A DNA stretch of 64,000 nucleotides from NCBI GenBank assembly GCA_006937955.1, contig SSNP01000042.1, positions 1,464,918 to 1,528,917 on the forward strand, read 5' to 3'. Below are positions 52,801 through 64,000 of this stretch, one piece after another. The position numbers and the translations under genes were made by a program. The notes beneath the pieces were generated by a model that was not told the DNA's origin, searched no databases, and saw nothing but the letters and a program-made list of their open reading frames with translations. The DNA is from Pachypanchax playfairii. Lineage: Eukaryota > Chordata > Actinopteri > Cyprinodontiformes > Aplocheilidae. The first letter of the stretch is position 1; every line of letters begins with the position of its first letter.

Positions 52801-54030
52801 TCTATTAATCCTGAGTTATCTGTCATGCTGCTCATGGATGTTGACAGAAGCACCAAATCCTCCTTAGCTAGCTGAGCGCATCTTGTTCTGGGTGGAAACA
52901 AGGGCAGATACTGAGATGGTAGACAGAGAGGTTCAGTCAGGGCAAGGTGGACCCTGCATCACTTTGAAGATGTTGAATCTGACTATAACACAACATTCTT
53001 ACTTTCTTACACACTGTTAGGATCCAAACTGCATATTCTGTATTAAATCCACCTCAGCATAGGCATCAAAAACCTAAATATATCCCGTGAATCTGCTGTT
53101 TTTCAGAGTGACAGCTCCAGCGATAGTGAAAGTGAGGACAACTTCATCGTGCTTCCCCCTCGGGACTACTTGGGCCTCGCCATCTTCTCCATGCTCTGCT
53201 GCTTCTGGCCATTGGGCATCGTTGCCTTTTACTACTCTCACAAGGTAAAGGTCCAGAGACCTCAAGTCTGTCATTAATTCTGATTGCACCACATTCTATT
53301 TAAGGTCAGTGAGCACAAGCACTCAGGCAAGCGCTAGCGCAGACCATTTTCCACCCCATGACCCTGTTTGCAATTGTTATGGATGATTGACTTACGTAAA
53401 TTCAGCGTGTTCTGGCTTCTTGTCAGTCATCTGTGAACAGAAAAACCCATTAAATCGGAGGTTTTCATTCACAGCATGCACTCTGCATTAACACCGTGCC
53501 TTCGATATTTTATTTTGAGCTGTTGCGTCAGCGTCTGAGACCTCTGTATTTAATTTCAGTCAATACAACTGCAGTCAAACGGCAGCACATCCTAGACGAC
53601 TTGAAACATCTAAAATAATTGCAAAGACAATTATACTAAAACTGAAAGAAGAAGAAATCGGGGTCAGGATCATTTTTTTCCTCTTTAACCAAAACACCCA
53701 AACAACACATTTGTCACTGTCAGAGGCATAATGACCTAATTGCCATGGTAACTAATGGCTCCCTGAGAGGATTTCTTGTTTTTTTCTCTTTTTAACTGTG
53801 GCTTAACACCTACTCGTACACTTGCTGATGAGTAATACAAGCTCATTTCACTCTTTGCTTTGTTTTGTCAGACTGGCAAGGCCATTGCTAAGGGAGACTT
53901 CTCCAGAGCTGGAATGAGCTCCAGAAGAGCCCTTTTCCTGGCTGCACTGTCCATTACCGTTGGAACAGGGATGTATGTGGGGGTGGTTGTTGCCCTTATA
54001 GCCTACCTGTCCAAACCTGGACACGTATAG
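49883..54030 (+). CDS. syndig1l: Synapse differentiation-inducing gene 1-like protein (capucin/TMEM90A), 240 aa
   Basis: Coding exons 49883-50308, 53107-53244 and 53872-54030, all phase 0 with GT-AG introns. The first 12 residues, MESLSELQNPLL, are the SYNDIG1L signature start. The cytosolic N-terminal half has low conservation except IQTVSYEVED (about 125-134). An acidic Ser-rich stretch (SDSSSDSESEDNF, 143-155) leads to PPRDYLGLAIFSMLCCFWPL (159-178), a membrane-associated segment with the Cys-Cys-Phe-Trp-Pro motif of CD225/dispanin proteins, then a basic loop (GKAIAKGDFSRAG) and a transmembrane helix at about 208-233. SYNDIG1 binds AMPA receptors; SYNDIG1L is found in brain Golgi and striatum, and its exact role is less clear. 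SYNDIG1 itself is the alternative, but the N-terminus argues against it. Confidence 0.95.
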
Positions 54031-54487
54031 CACTGGGACCAGTTGCCTGAGGGGAAAATGAGGTAAGCAGGGAGCCAGCTAGGAGGAAAGGGAAAACTGG
54101 ACATGTCTCTTTGCATCTCATGGACTTGTCTGACTATGATGATACCTGGATTGCTGCAAAGAGACAAGAGAGAATTAATCCAGAAAGAGAATGGAGAGAA
54201 TAAAAATACTCCATGGGTGGATGGAGGAAAACTTCAACCTCATATTGATCCAAAGTGAGTCTTTCTTTCTGGTTTGCAGCAGCACCAACAGCAGAAGAAG
54301 AAGAAGGATGAACATGCATAAAGACATTGTAAAACAAGAAAACTACTTTCATGCACATCTGAAAAAAAAACATTCATAACAGTAGAAAACTAACAAATGT
54401 TATCAATTAAGAGTTTAAAAACAACCTTATTGGAGCTTATAAAAGGTGTTTAATCTGTCTGTAATATTGTAGATTGTGTATTAGCTG

Positions 54488-54705
54488 CATTGTAAATAAA
54501 TCTCTTGTGAAATCAGTTAGCCGATCAGGTTTTACGTGATTACTTATTCAAAAATAAACTTGAAAATGATAGAAAATGTCGGTGAGGAGTGAAAAGATCT
54601 TTGATGGGAATAACAGAAGGTGCAGAGAGTGGAGCTGCAAGGTGCTGAGCAGCAGACAGGAACATTACTAGTGTTGTTTGTGTGCTGTACATTTAGTCAA
54701 TAAAT
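54488..54705 (+). other. Candidate syndig1l poly(A) region
   Basis: AATAAA-type hexamers lie at about 54493, 54553 and 54700, some 460-670 bases after the stop codon. The 3'UTR contains a GAAGAA-rich tract (54290-54305) and otherwise no recognised element. Confidence 0.4.
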
Positions 54706-57700
54706 GCATTTGGCATGAGTAATGAAACACCTTACAATGTCTCACACTCACTTGTCTTTTGGAGAGATCTTCTATAGAGCAGGAGCAGCAGCTGCATGGT
54801 GCAAAAAGGCCAAAAAAATGTATTTTTTAGAGGATAAAAACCAAAATGCCAAATTCTGCTGCTAATTGATCTGGCCTTTTCTTATCTAAATTCAGATGTA
54901 GCAATAAAACTTCCTCACAAAAGACTTTATGACTTGTCGGAGCAAATTAGAGGACAGTTTTGTTAATGAGAACTCGTTTCCACTCATGTGATCTGTAACA
55001 GTGATTCTGCACTTCATCCAGCTCATTTTAATAATCAGAATTCCAGATTTTACTCCACTCTGGTGTCAGAATGTTAAACGAATCCAGTCTTGCTATGAAT
55101 CAAATTTATTCTTGTAAACTAATTAAATTGGAATGAATCATACTCTTTTAGTTCTTTTATCTGTGTTAAACAAATATTTATTTTTTTAATACCTGACATT
55201 TTTTAAGTTTTTCTTTGTGCACGTTGACGTCTCGGATTCTGTGTGCAAACTTTCTGTACAGCTTTTTAGCAAATAATGGATTTAAAGATGCTACAAAAAT
55301 ACAGACAAGACAAAATAAGTCTCACACTGAAAGACGGTTAATTGTTGGGGCGCTGACAAATTGACAGTTAGTCATAAATAAATGTCTTTTCATCACTAAA
55401 ATAACATCTGTCATGATGATGATGCATGTGTGTAAAGAAAAACATCTGGTGATCAGACTGTTTTAGCAGGAACAGCCCACTTCTATAGAGAGGGGTAATT
55501 TGTAGCTAATGAAACGCTCATTACGAAGATGAACTCACGTTTGAGAACTCAGAGGTGCAAAAATCACTCAGGCAGTGATCTGTGAAAATGAGTCAGGTGA
55601 GTCATCTTTTAAAAATGTTCCTGAAGTACGTGCAGCTTTCACCTACAGAGGTTGAACTCTTAACCTCCTAAGCAGGAGGATGTGGGGGTTCTAGTATTTT
55701 GTTATGAACAGAACAATTATGCAAAGAAGTATCTCTTCAAATTAATGAAGATTCAGTCTGAGAGATATTCTATGATGGAAGAATGAACACTTTCATTCTT
55801 CGGGTTGCATTCCAGGAGATTTTCAGAATAAAATCAAAGAACTTCAAATGCTTTAGTATCTAAAAAGACTTTTCATTTTGTATCCACATGAAACACTTAC
55901 TGCTTTGAAGATTTTCTGGAAGAGATTTTTGTAATCTGGGGTTTGCAAAAGAAATCTATCTAAAAGGGTTGACCAGGTGCACCAGACAGCAAACGCTAAG
56001 GACCACTAAACGGGACACATATTGTGTTAGAAAAGCCTGTCAGAGCTTATTGTCAGTCACAAAGTAATATATTAAGTATTTGCTGTTGCAGGAAAAGCCT
56101 GTGCTGTAACTGGCATGTCTCTTCAGTGTCTTTTGGCATCACTCACTGTTGAGCCTCTAGGTGCCTTTAGCTGCCAGCAGCAGGAACAAAAGCTGCTCTC
56201 TGAAGTCAGGATGTCAGAACAAAATGAAAGCAGCATTTTATTCTCCTTGTGGACTTTGGAAAAAATCTAACATGTTCCTTTTTATTGCCCCCCCATTCAT
56301 TCAATCAAAGCATTAGCCTCCAGAGTTTGAATTTCTCAAACAACTCAGTGGCCTTTAGAGTTCAGAAGGTATTACCGGGGGAAAACATCACATTACACAA
56401 CAAAACTGCAAATGGTTGAAGTCCTTTCAATCCCACATCCAAGTTCCATCTAAATTGGTTTAGAATGATTATGTAACGAGACAACAAGCCAGAGTCATGG
56501 CTAGTTGGTATATGAATAGAAATGATTAGATTTTTTGGAAAATTGTGTTACATTTAACTCCCCAAATGGCATCTCAGTCCCAAAAGTACCTCACATTTTT
56601 CAATAAATATAGCAGATGGTGAGATAAAGAACTCTTGCACATTCTGGAACCTCTCAAATTTGTATGTTTTCTCTTTTGTAGCATTTCGTCAAGCAAGTCT
56701 CTAACGCATTAAATGAGGGTTGATGGGGTACACGGGGGCGAAAGTGCCGCTCTCATCAATGGGAGCTGTATGGGGTGCTGAAGTGGGCACGCTCTGCAAG
56801 AAAGTGCAGTGCAGCATGTGTTTTCTCTCCCTCTGTAGATAGGAAGTGTCTCCCACGCTTGCTAGCACTCACAGCATCCATCGCTATAGCTTTGGACCCA
56901 GAGAAGCAAACTGGTTTCATTAGTCATCCACCCCCACGTGAATAAAAGCCTTCCAAATGGCAGCAGTAAGCTAAAATTGAACCATAAATATTTCAATGTA
57001 CATGAGAATACAATTTCCAAGTAAAAAAAAAAAAAACGTTGGGTTTGCTCTTGAAATGAACATTACGTTGTCCTTTGGGATTTTTTTTGTTATGATCTTT
57101 ACATCTTCAATTACCCACATTTCTGTTTTTATCAGGTTAGAGAGAGAGACATCTGTCAGCTTGTCCCGTTTAAAAATGAGAAAAGAACAATCTGAAAAAC
57201 AATCTGAAAAAAAAAAAAAAACACATAAACACGTTTTTACACTGATGAATGAGCTTAAATATAAAAGGATAAGAGATTAAAAAGCAAAAGAAAAACAACA
57301 AACACATAAAAGCTGCTTGCAGCATTAAAAAATAATTAATTTAAAGACTTTGGCTGCTACGTTCATGTTGTCACTGCTCAAGAACAATAGATTTGAAATA
57401 TATAAACATAAAGTGCTGCAATATTTCTTATATGCAGGAATAGAAATTTGACATTGGCTGGATTATAAAGTTTGCCTTATAAAAGTGGATGAAGCGCTCT
57501 TAAATCAAAATCTTATAGTTCATCTGGCAGATTAAAGACATTTGCATGCTGTTTGAAATTCATGCAGAGGTTTTTTTTTTCCATGCAGGCTGATAAATTG
57601 TATGTATATTTGATTATCCCAGGGACACTTTCTAGGTCACCAGCAGCATGAATGATGTCTCTGGCAAAACTCAAGACTGCTGTCCCACAAGAGTTCAACA

Positions 57701-59300
57701 GTTTATTTACAGGCATCAATAAATGTGGCGATGAACTCAACAGTATTTCAATGCATATGGTGTCAAATTTTGCAGCTTTGAATATTTTTGCATGTGTTTT
57801 TACTTGGTAACTTCACATGGATCCACGCTCCCATGTATAAACACACTTACCTACAGTAATCTGGGATAGATTACAGACACCCACAATACTGGATTAAGTC
57901 AGTAGGTAAAAGGAATGTTTGCGTAAATTAAAGGAATAACAGAAAAATGTATATTGATAAAGGAATTTTGGTGTATTTGTGCTTTTTAATAATTTTCCCA
58001 GCTTTTTTTAAATTCTGGAAGCACTTAGGTGTCTTAAAATCTTGTGTAGCCATGTCTAATAAACATCAAGCGACATTAGCTGACAACACTTTCTTGCAGG
58101 TGAATATATTTGCATTGTTTGTAGAACTGTAGTCTTATAAATGATCTGACTTTGTGTTGGTGTGTAGCTGCAGCAGGACAAACCTGCCCTCAAACAGGAT
58201 TGAAACTTTCCCACAACAAATACAAGAATCCATTTCTGTCAACTGGTTCTTTTTGCTGTCCTCTCTTCCTCCCTGTCCGTCTTCCACGTCAGAGTTAAGC
58301 TCATCTTTGAAGCATTTCACACATGCACGCTTATCTGCTTTCACACCTTTGTCGCACAACAACATGCCTCTCTCTCTCTTCCAGGGAGCCAGGTCGCACG
58401 CTGAACTGATAAGGTCCTCCCAACCTCATCTTTTGGCTGCACTTATCACTCCCCAGCAACAAGGGAGCCCTGTCTAACTGTTCATGTTTCACTTCCCTCG
58501 ATAAGAAACAGACTAGGTTGCTTTTTCTTCTTCTTTTCACTGTGGCTCTGAGCATTCCTTAAAACTGTGGTCACATGCCAACAGAAGCCTTTATTGCAGC
58601 TCAGAGATAAGACGGAGTAACGTGATGGTTTTTAATTACAACCTCAGTACCTGACACTTCACATGGACGCCATCTTTCAAGAAACGGGATGCAGGATGTT
58701 ATAAAGGTTGGTGAGATAGTGTTAAACAATCTGACACTGTTGATGTCTGCCCAGATGACTAGAGTGGATAAACTCTAGTGCCAATAGATGACTCGCCGAA
58801 AGTACTGAGGGCTGCTGGAGTGGACATCCGCTGGCGTGGAGACACGTCATAAATCTTTCATGGACAACAGAGCGACTGTAACAGAGGATGAAACAGATGC
58901 TTTAACATTCAAAGTGATTACAAATCTTTTATTTACTCAATAAGCAAAATAGATTTTAATGAACAGCTCTAACATTTACAGATGTTTAATACTGAGACAT
59001 TTACTTCAGCTTTAAAGCTTTAGCAAATGCCAGCAGGTCAGCAGGTGAGTAAACGAAACGCTGTTTACCCCCGGGCATCCATATTGTTTCTTATTCATTT
59101 ATCAAAATGAAAATGAAAGTGGTTTTCAATAGGGCACAGGAATCAACCCCTCACTTCAGTCGATAGTTGAATCAACAGTCTTGAGTGGCTTTTAGAAAAT
59201 TCCAACTAAAAGAGCAGAGTAAGTTCAGAAATACTGACTTTAATTAAACAGAATGGAGCTCAAGATGTTGAGTAGGTTTCAGAAAACAAGATGTTCAGTT
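54706..59300. other. Intergenic 3' of syndig1l
   Basis: AT-rich DNA with A runs (57020-57035, 57209-57222) and no ORF with protein-like composition or splice context. I see no RNA gene or recognised repeat here. Confidence 0.55.
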
Positions 59301-59328
59301 GCACAAAACATTCAACATTCAGTAAGTT

Positions 59329-60160
59329 TCTGTAGATTCTCAGTCATCCGGGACATTTTAATCCAAAACGTTTTCAAAAAATTCATCAGCTGGACTGTGT
59401 TTTCTGTTTTTCCAAAATGTTTAACCTTCCATCCTAAAGGCTTCTTCAGTTCTGATTGTGAGTTAGGAGTTCCAGGTCACTGACACGCCTCCTGAGAGTC
59501 GTGAGGTCTTTGTTACCTGTGATTTGTTTTTGTGAGATGTTGCAGTCACTGGCTTCACAGTTTGATTTGCTGTGAAACTGCCTGTAAACTAGAGTCAGTG
59601 TTAGATAGGTGAAATCTGAGACCACCTTGTCTCCTCCTTCTCTCCTTTAAGATAATATGGCCTCATCATTACCTCCTGTACCATGCATCTGTACAGAGTT
59701 TGTTATTGTTAGAGGTCTGAACACACCACTCAGTTTGTAGGGTGAACCAGTCTTAGGGTCCTATTTGGTTTGAAGTGCACAGGGATTTTAGGTTTGGAGA
59801 AAATCTTTTGTTTGATGTGTTTGTAGGTTTTCTGTAAACATCAATGCTGAGACCTCCATCTTTCTCCATTTGCACCAAACAGTCCAGCAAATTAACATCA
59901 TCTCTAGTGAACTTGATGTTGTTGTCGTATCATATGAATAATGTTTAGTGAAGGAATCTTCATCTTGGATTAGGATTTGTATCTGAACCAGTGGCTCGGT
60001 GTTGTTTCCTTGTAGGATTTCAGAATTATTTTTTCCATGTCCTCCATGTAGCGATTGGCTACAATAAAGAGATCCCTGGGGATCCCATAGTACAGCTTCT
60101 GTCTGTAATTGCAATTATCATCAATTAACTCATCAGTCCTGTGTGGAATGTCATAAACAA
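59329..60160 (-). mobile_element. Degenerate Penelope-like retroelement fragment
   Basis: On the minus strand, frames broken by small indels still read QKLYYGIP, FIVANRYMEDMEKIILKSYK, TTPSHWFRY and, in another frame, segments like MLICWTVWCKWRKMEVSAL: the reverse-transcriptase core of Penelope-like elements. The terminal segment CCGGATGACTGAGAATCTAC (minus strand, 59333-59352) is the typical sequence at the end of fish copies. Frameshifts and missing parts make it non-functional. Confidence 0.7.
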
Positions 60161-60413
60161 ACAGACAAACAAACAATGAAAGAAAGAATCATTAAAAGTT
60201 AGTATAAATTTAACTGTAAGAGAAATATTGATCCAGATCTGATCATATCTTCTTTTATTTTGTAAATACATTTGGATTTAGACTCTAAACTCTTTCAGAC
60301 AAACATTTTCATAGATTTCTTGAATTATATGAGATTGAAAATCTGTATTTTACATTTTATATACAAACAGATTAACCAGCTTTAGATTTTCAATCTTCAA
60401 GACTGAAAATCTT

Positions 60414-60735
60414 ACTGCACGGTGGTGCAGTGGGTAACACCGCTGCATTGCAAAAGGTCCTGGGTTACCTTTCTGCTTGGAGTTTGCATGTTCTCCCTGT
60501 GCATGGGTTTTCTCCAGGGACTCTGGTTTCCTCCCACAGTCCAAAAACATGTTTGAGGTTAATTGATAACTCTAAATGGTCCCTCGGTGTGAGTCATTGT
60601 TATGTGGTGCTGTGATGGACTGGCAACCTGTCCAGGTGTGACCCCGCCTCTCACCCAATGACTGCTGGATATAAGCACCAGCTCCCTGCAACTCTGAACA
60701 GGAATAACCATTAAGAGATATTGGATGGATGGAAG
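60414..60735 (+). mobile_element. SINE-like teleost repeat, copy 2
   Basis: Reads GCACGGTGGTGCAGTGGGTA, then AAGGTCCTGGGTTACC, GGAGTTTGCATGTTCTCCCT, TTTCCTCCCACAGTCCAAAA, ACTGGCAACCTGTCCAGG, CCCCGCCTCTCACCC, ending in an ATGGATGG tail. This is among the most abundant dispersed repeats of teleost genomes. The B-box-like GGTCCTGGGTTACC and short 3' tail fit a SINE, but I cannot fix the family name. Confidence 0.75.
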
Positions 60736-62439
60736 AAGGAAAATCAAGACTGCCACCATGTGGCTGGAACTTGGAAGTGTGAGTCAAAAGCAATGAAACA
60801 TCACTCATATGGAAACATATTGACAACATGAACACACTCTGGATATCATGTCATGCAGAGAACTTTAAATCAACAACAACTCAGATTAAATAATTACAAA
60901 TTAAAAGTTAAAACTCTGATTTCAACCTGCTTGCATGAAGGTTACTCTGCCCTGCTTCATATTTACAGTAAGAAATCGAACACGTGCTTGTTACTAATTT
61001 TTGGGTAATTTTAAAAATAATATCTACTTTGCTCTATCATGTCACATCTGGCCATCAGCCTTCACATCGTGTTGTGAAGTTATTATTGAAGAAGTCTGCC
61101 TCTAATCACAACAAACACATCTCAGATTCCAGGTTTTTGTGAGGTTAATTTTCCCTTGTGTCTCTGATTGTGAAGCATCTTTCAGATAAGATAACAGGAA
61201 ACAACAGGTTTGGTTTTCTAATGACATTCAGGTGGTCCTTCCCTCCTGGAGCCAGAGCAATGACTCAATGTTAATCACAAGATTTTACAAGTTGAACTTT
61301 AACATCTGGTTTCAATCTGTGGCAGTTTTTCAGTAAACTCTTACACTTTGTGAACTTTTCTCTTCATGTTGTATTAAGTCATTGTTAAAATTCTGCCATG
61401 TGTTTGTTTGTGTGATTTAAAAAAGTTTAAAATATTCAAACTACATGAAAAATATAAAATATTTCATTTGCATTTTGTGACAAAACTGTAAGAGATAAAG
61501 GATTTATTGGTATTTTTGAGCTGAGCATTATTGAATTGGTTCATATTAGTTCTTTTTAGGAATGTTTTTTTTTTTGGACGCAGCATTTTGACTTTATATT
61601 TAATACCAAGTCTGTGCAGCAGAGGGCAGAGCAACATCACATTTTAATACTCAATACATGATTTCAAGTCAACACCAAAAGAGCTGAGAAAAGCTCCAAA
61701 TATGATCTATATAAGCTCACCAATCTTTCTCAGAACTACTTCAAATATAAATTGAATATTAATAATGCATTAGACAAAATCTTTCCTTGATGCTCTTCAG
61801 TCACTTTGCATGGATTGAAATGATCTTATAATGGCCTTGAACTTACAGGACGCCCATCATGAGGGATACTGCAAATTATCTCCTCATATTGAATGTAAAC
61901 AGCTTCATCTTCAGCAAATCTGATGTATCAAAACATTTTATTCCACTCTCTGAGGATTAAATAGCTTTGGGCTTTTAGAGTCATAATCCTCACTGTATGT
62001 GTCTTGGCCCAAATAACTGAACTGGGAGGGAACTATGTGCCATTTTACATGAGGAGAAATAGCTTTACTTTTTGGGGTGTTTGTCATCAACTTTAGAACA
62101 CGATTTTATTTCTGAAAATTAAAATTGAACCACTTCAGTGAGTTATTTCATTTGGAGAAATGCACTGCTTACGACACATCTCTTTGTTGAGGCCAAGTCA
62201 GGTGACATAAAAAAAAATACTGGGACAAATATAAAGCAAGCTAGTTTTAATGGTATAAATATATACTGTATATTTGAAGTTTATTTGTAGCTGGAATTTT
62301 TTGTATGTGCCCGTCCAAAAATCAGTGAGATCAGTGAGTCATTGTCCCGCTCATCTGTAGCATGCAACTTGATGTCAGTGGTGTGGAGATGGTTCCTGAT
62401 GAGTGAAGTCACTTGTTGTTCTGATCCTGCTAAATGGGT
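60736..62439. other. Intergenic AT-rich DNA
   Basis: No gene, RNA or recognised repeat seen between the SINE-like copy and the next transposon remnant. Confidence 0.5.
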
Positions 62440-63345
62440 TCAGGACTGTAGCGGGAACCGAGCAGCCGAGCGCCTTAATTTTCCATAACAGAGTCAACAT
62501 TACTGAGAGATTTTGGTCCATATTGACATGCTACAATCACACAGTTGCAGCAGATTTCCTTTTCCAGCATGTAGGAGCTTTATTGGACTGAGATCTGGGG
62601 ACTGTGGAGGCGGCTGCAGTTCAGTCATGTTTAGGATCTAAGCTTTGTGACACGATGTGTTATCATGCTGCAAGCAGCCATCAGAAGATGGCACACTGTG
62701 GTCATGAAGAGGTGGACTTGGTCACCAACAGTTCTCAGGTGGCATTTAAACAATGTTCAACTGGTACAAAGAGGCTCAAAGTGTGATTAGAAAATGTCCC
62801 TTATATCATTACACCACCAGCAGGAGCCTGAACTGTTACTATTCCAACTGGATCTATGCTTTCATGTTTTTCATGCCAAATTCCAACCAGACCATCTGAC
62901 TGTTGCACCAGGTAATGGTTTTTCCAGTCCTTTACTGTCTCGTTTTAGTTAGCCTGTGTGGACTGCGTCCTCAGTTTCCTGCTGTCAGCTGACAGGAGAT
63001 GGACCTGGTGAGGTTTCTGCTGGTGCAGCCCAACTGTTTCAAGGTCCAACATGTTTGTTCAGACATGGTTTTCTACATAACTTGGTTGTAATGAGTGACT
63101 GTTTGAGCTACAGTTGCCTTTCTGTTATCTCAAACCAGTCAGTCCATTTTCTTTAGAAATTCATCCACACAGCTGCATCTCACTGGATATCGTCTCGATT
63201 TTTAGATCCTACTCTGTAAACCTGATACCAGCTGTCTGCTAACAACAACCATCCAAAATTACTTCTTCACATTTATTCTCATTCTGACTCTCCTTTTGAA
63301 ATCATCTTCACCACATCTAAATGCACTGAGGTGCTGACAGCATGT
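62440..63345. mobile_element. Old copy of a widespread vertebrate DNA-transposon-like repeat
   Basis: Blocks such as GGATCTATGCTTTCATGTTT, ATTCCAACCAGACCATCTGA, TCAGTTTCCTGCTGTCAGCT, GGTGCAGCCCAACTGTTTCA, and near the end CTAAATGCACTGAGGTGCTG occur in this order in a repeat common in fish and amphibian genomes. On the minus strand it would represent transposase-derived sequence; here it is broken by stops and deletions. Family name not certain. Confidence 0.45.
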
Positions 63346-64000
63346 TGCACACATTTGATTTGATTTGGTATTTATGTAAAGCAATGGAACAGACCTACCT
63401 TGTTAATTTATATTTTGATATCTATACATATTATATATTTCATATAAAATTTTGATTTGTTAAATAAGTTATCTTCGATAAAATAATTTTTGTCAACACT
63501 CATGCAAAAATGAATATATAATGAATGATTTTCGTTAAAATAGCACACAATTTTATTCCATTTTCATTTTATTCCATTTTCCAGCCATTGATAATTTTAT
63601 AATATCTAGAGCATTAATTTGAAGTCTTATCCAGCAAATGTAGCTCCAGATCTGTTCACACTAAGAATAATTGATTTATTCCCATTCAAATCAAAACCTG
63701 ATCATCTTATTAAAGAGTCAAGTTAGCAGACTATTATAAAGTATAAAATGTAAAACAGATGATGTAGTGCCTCAGATGTGTTAAAACTATGTTCAAATGT
63801 TCTGATTCGAAATTGTATGAACAGCCAGCGAGAGTGAAGATTGCCAACAAATTAAGCTGTTAGACTTTGGCTAAGTATTCAGATAAGAGGATGAAACAGC
63901 TTGTGCCTCGGCTGCTAACAGTGTCGATCAAAAGAGTTTCAAATCAGGATGAGGTCATCCTTGCTTGGAGGTGTTTTCTCTCTTTCTCATGTCCCAAAAG
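63346..64000. other. Intergenic AT-rich DNA to the window edge
   Basis: Very AT-rich with a direct duplication (ATTTTATTCCATTTTC at about 63548-63580). No gene seen. Confidence 0.5.

Overview
The window looks like nuclear DNA of a ray-finned (probably percomorph) fish. Genes are split into short exons with GT-AG introns, intergenic DNA is AT-rich, there are CA, TTC and G-run microsatellites, and the dispersed repeats are teleost types (Tc1 remnant, Penelope-like remnant, SINE-like copies with an ATGGATGG tail, TTAA-flanked short inverted-repeat elements). There is one 10-base assembly gap. I see no bacterial features, CRISPR arrays, rRNA or tRNA genes.

Three protein-coding genes can be reconstructed exon by exon. 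(1) exd1, minus strand, 14406 down to 12194, 11 coding exons, 457 aa: an Sm-like plus RNase H-like (DEDD-type) protein of the piRNA pathway. (2) rasgrp1, plus strand, 16579 to 30734, 17 coding exons, 865 aa: a diacylglycerol- and calcium-responsive Ras exchange factor with REM, CDC25, EF-hand and C1 domains and a C-terminal coiled coil. (3) syndig1l, plus strand, non-coding first exon near 48.2-48.44 kb and coding exons 49883 to 54030, 240 aa: a two-hydrophobic-segment synaptic/Golgi membrane protein of the CD225/dispanin group. All three models keep one open frame across every junction. exd1 and rasgrp1 are divergent, with start codons 2.2 kb apart.

Layout: 1-11.8 kb is intergenic with repeats and the gap; 11.8-14.4 kb exd1; 14.4-16.6 kb divergent spacer; 16.6-31.7 kb rasgrp1 and its 3'UTR; 31.7-48.1 kb a gene-poor stretch holding two mobile-element remnants and a possible minus-strand terminal exon near 35 kb; 48.1-54.7 kb syndig1l; 54.7-64 kb intergenic with a Penelope-like remnant, a SINE-like repeat and another old transposon remnant.

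The most interesting item is rasgrp1 intron 3. It is not GT-AG but AT-AC, with a consensus U12-type donor, a consensus U12 branch site 11 bases before the acceptor, and correct reading frame only if spliced that way. A minor-spliceosome intron therefore sits inside a Ras activator, upstream of its catalytic domain. Second are three unrelated-in-sequence but similarly built TTAA-flanked inverted-repeat elements, and an unidentified, well-formed minus-strand coding exon at 34955-35083.
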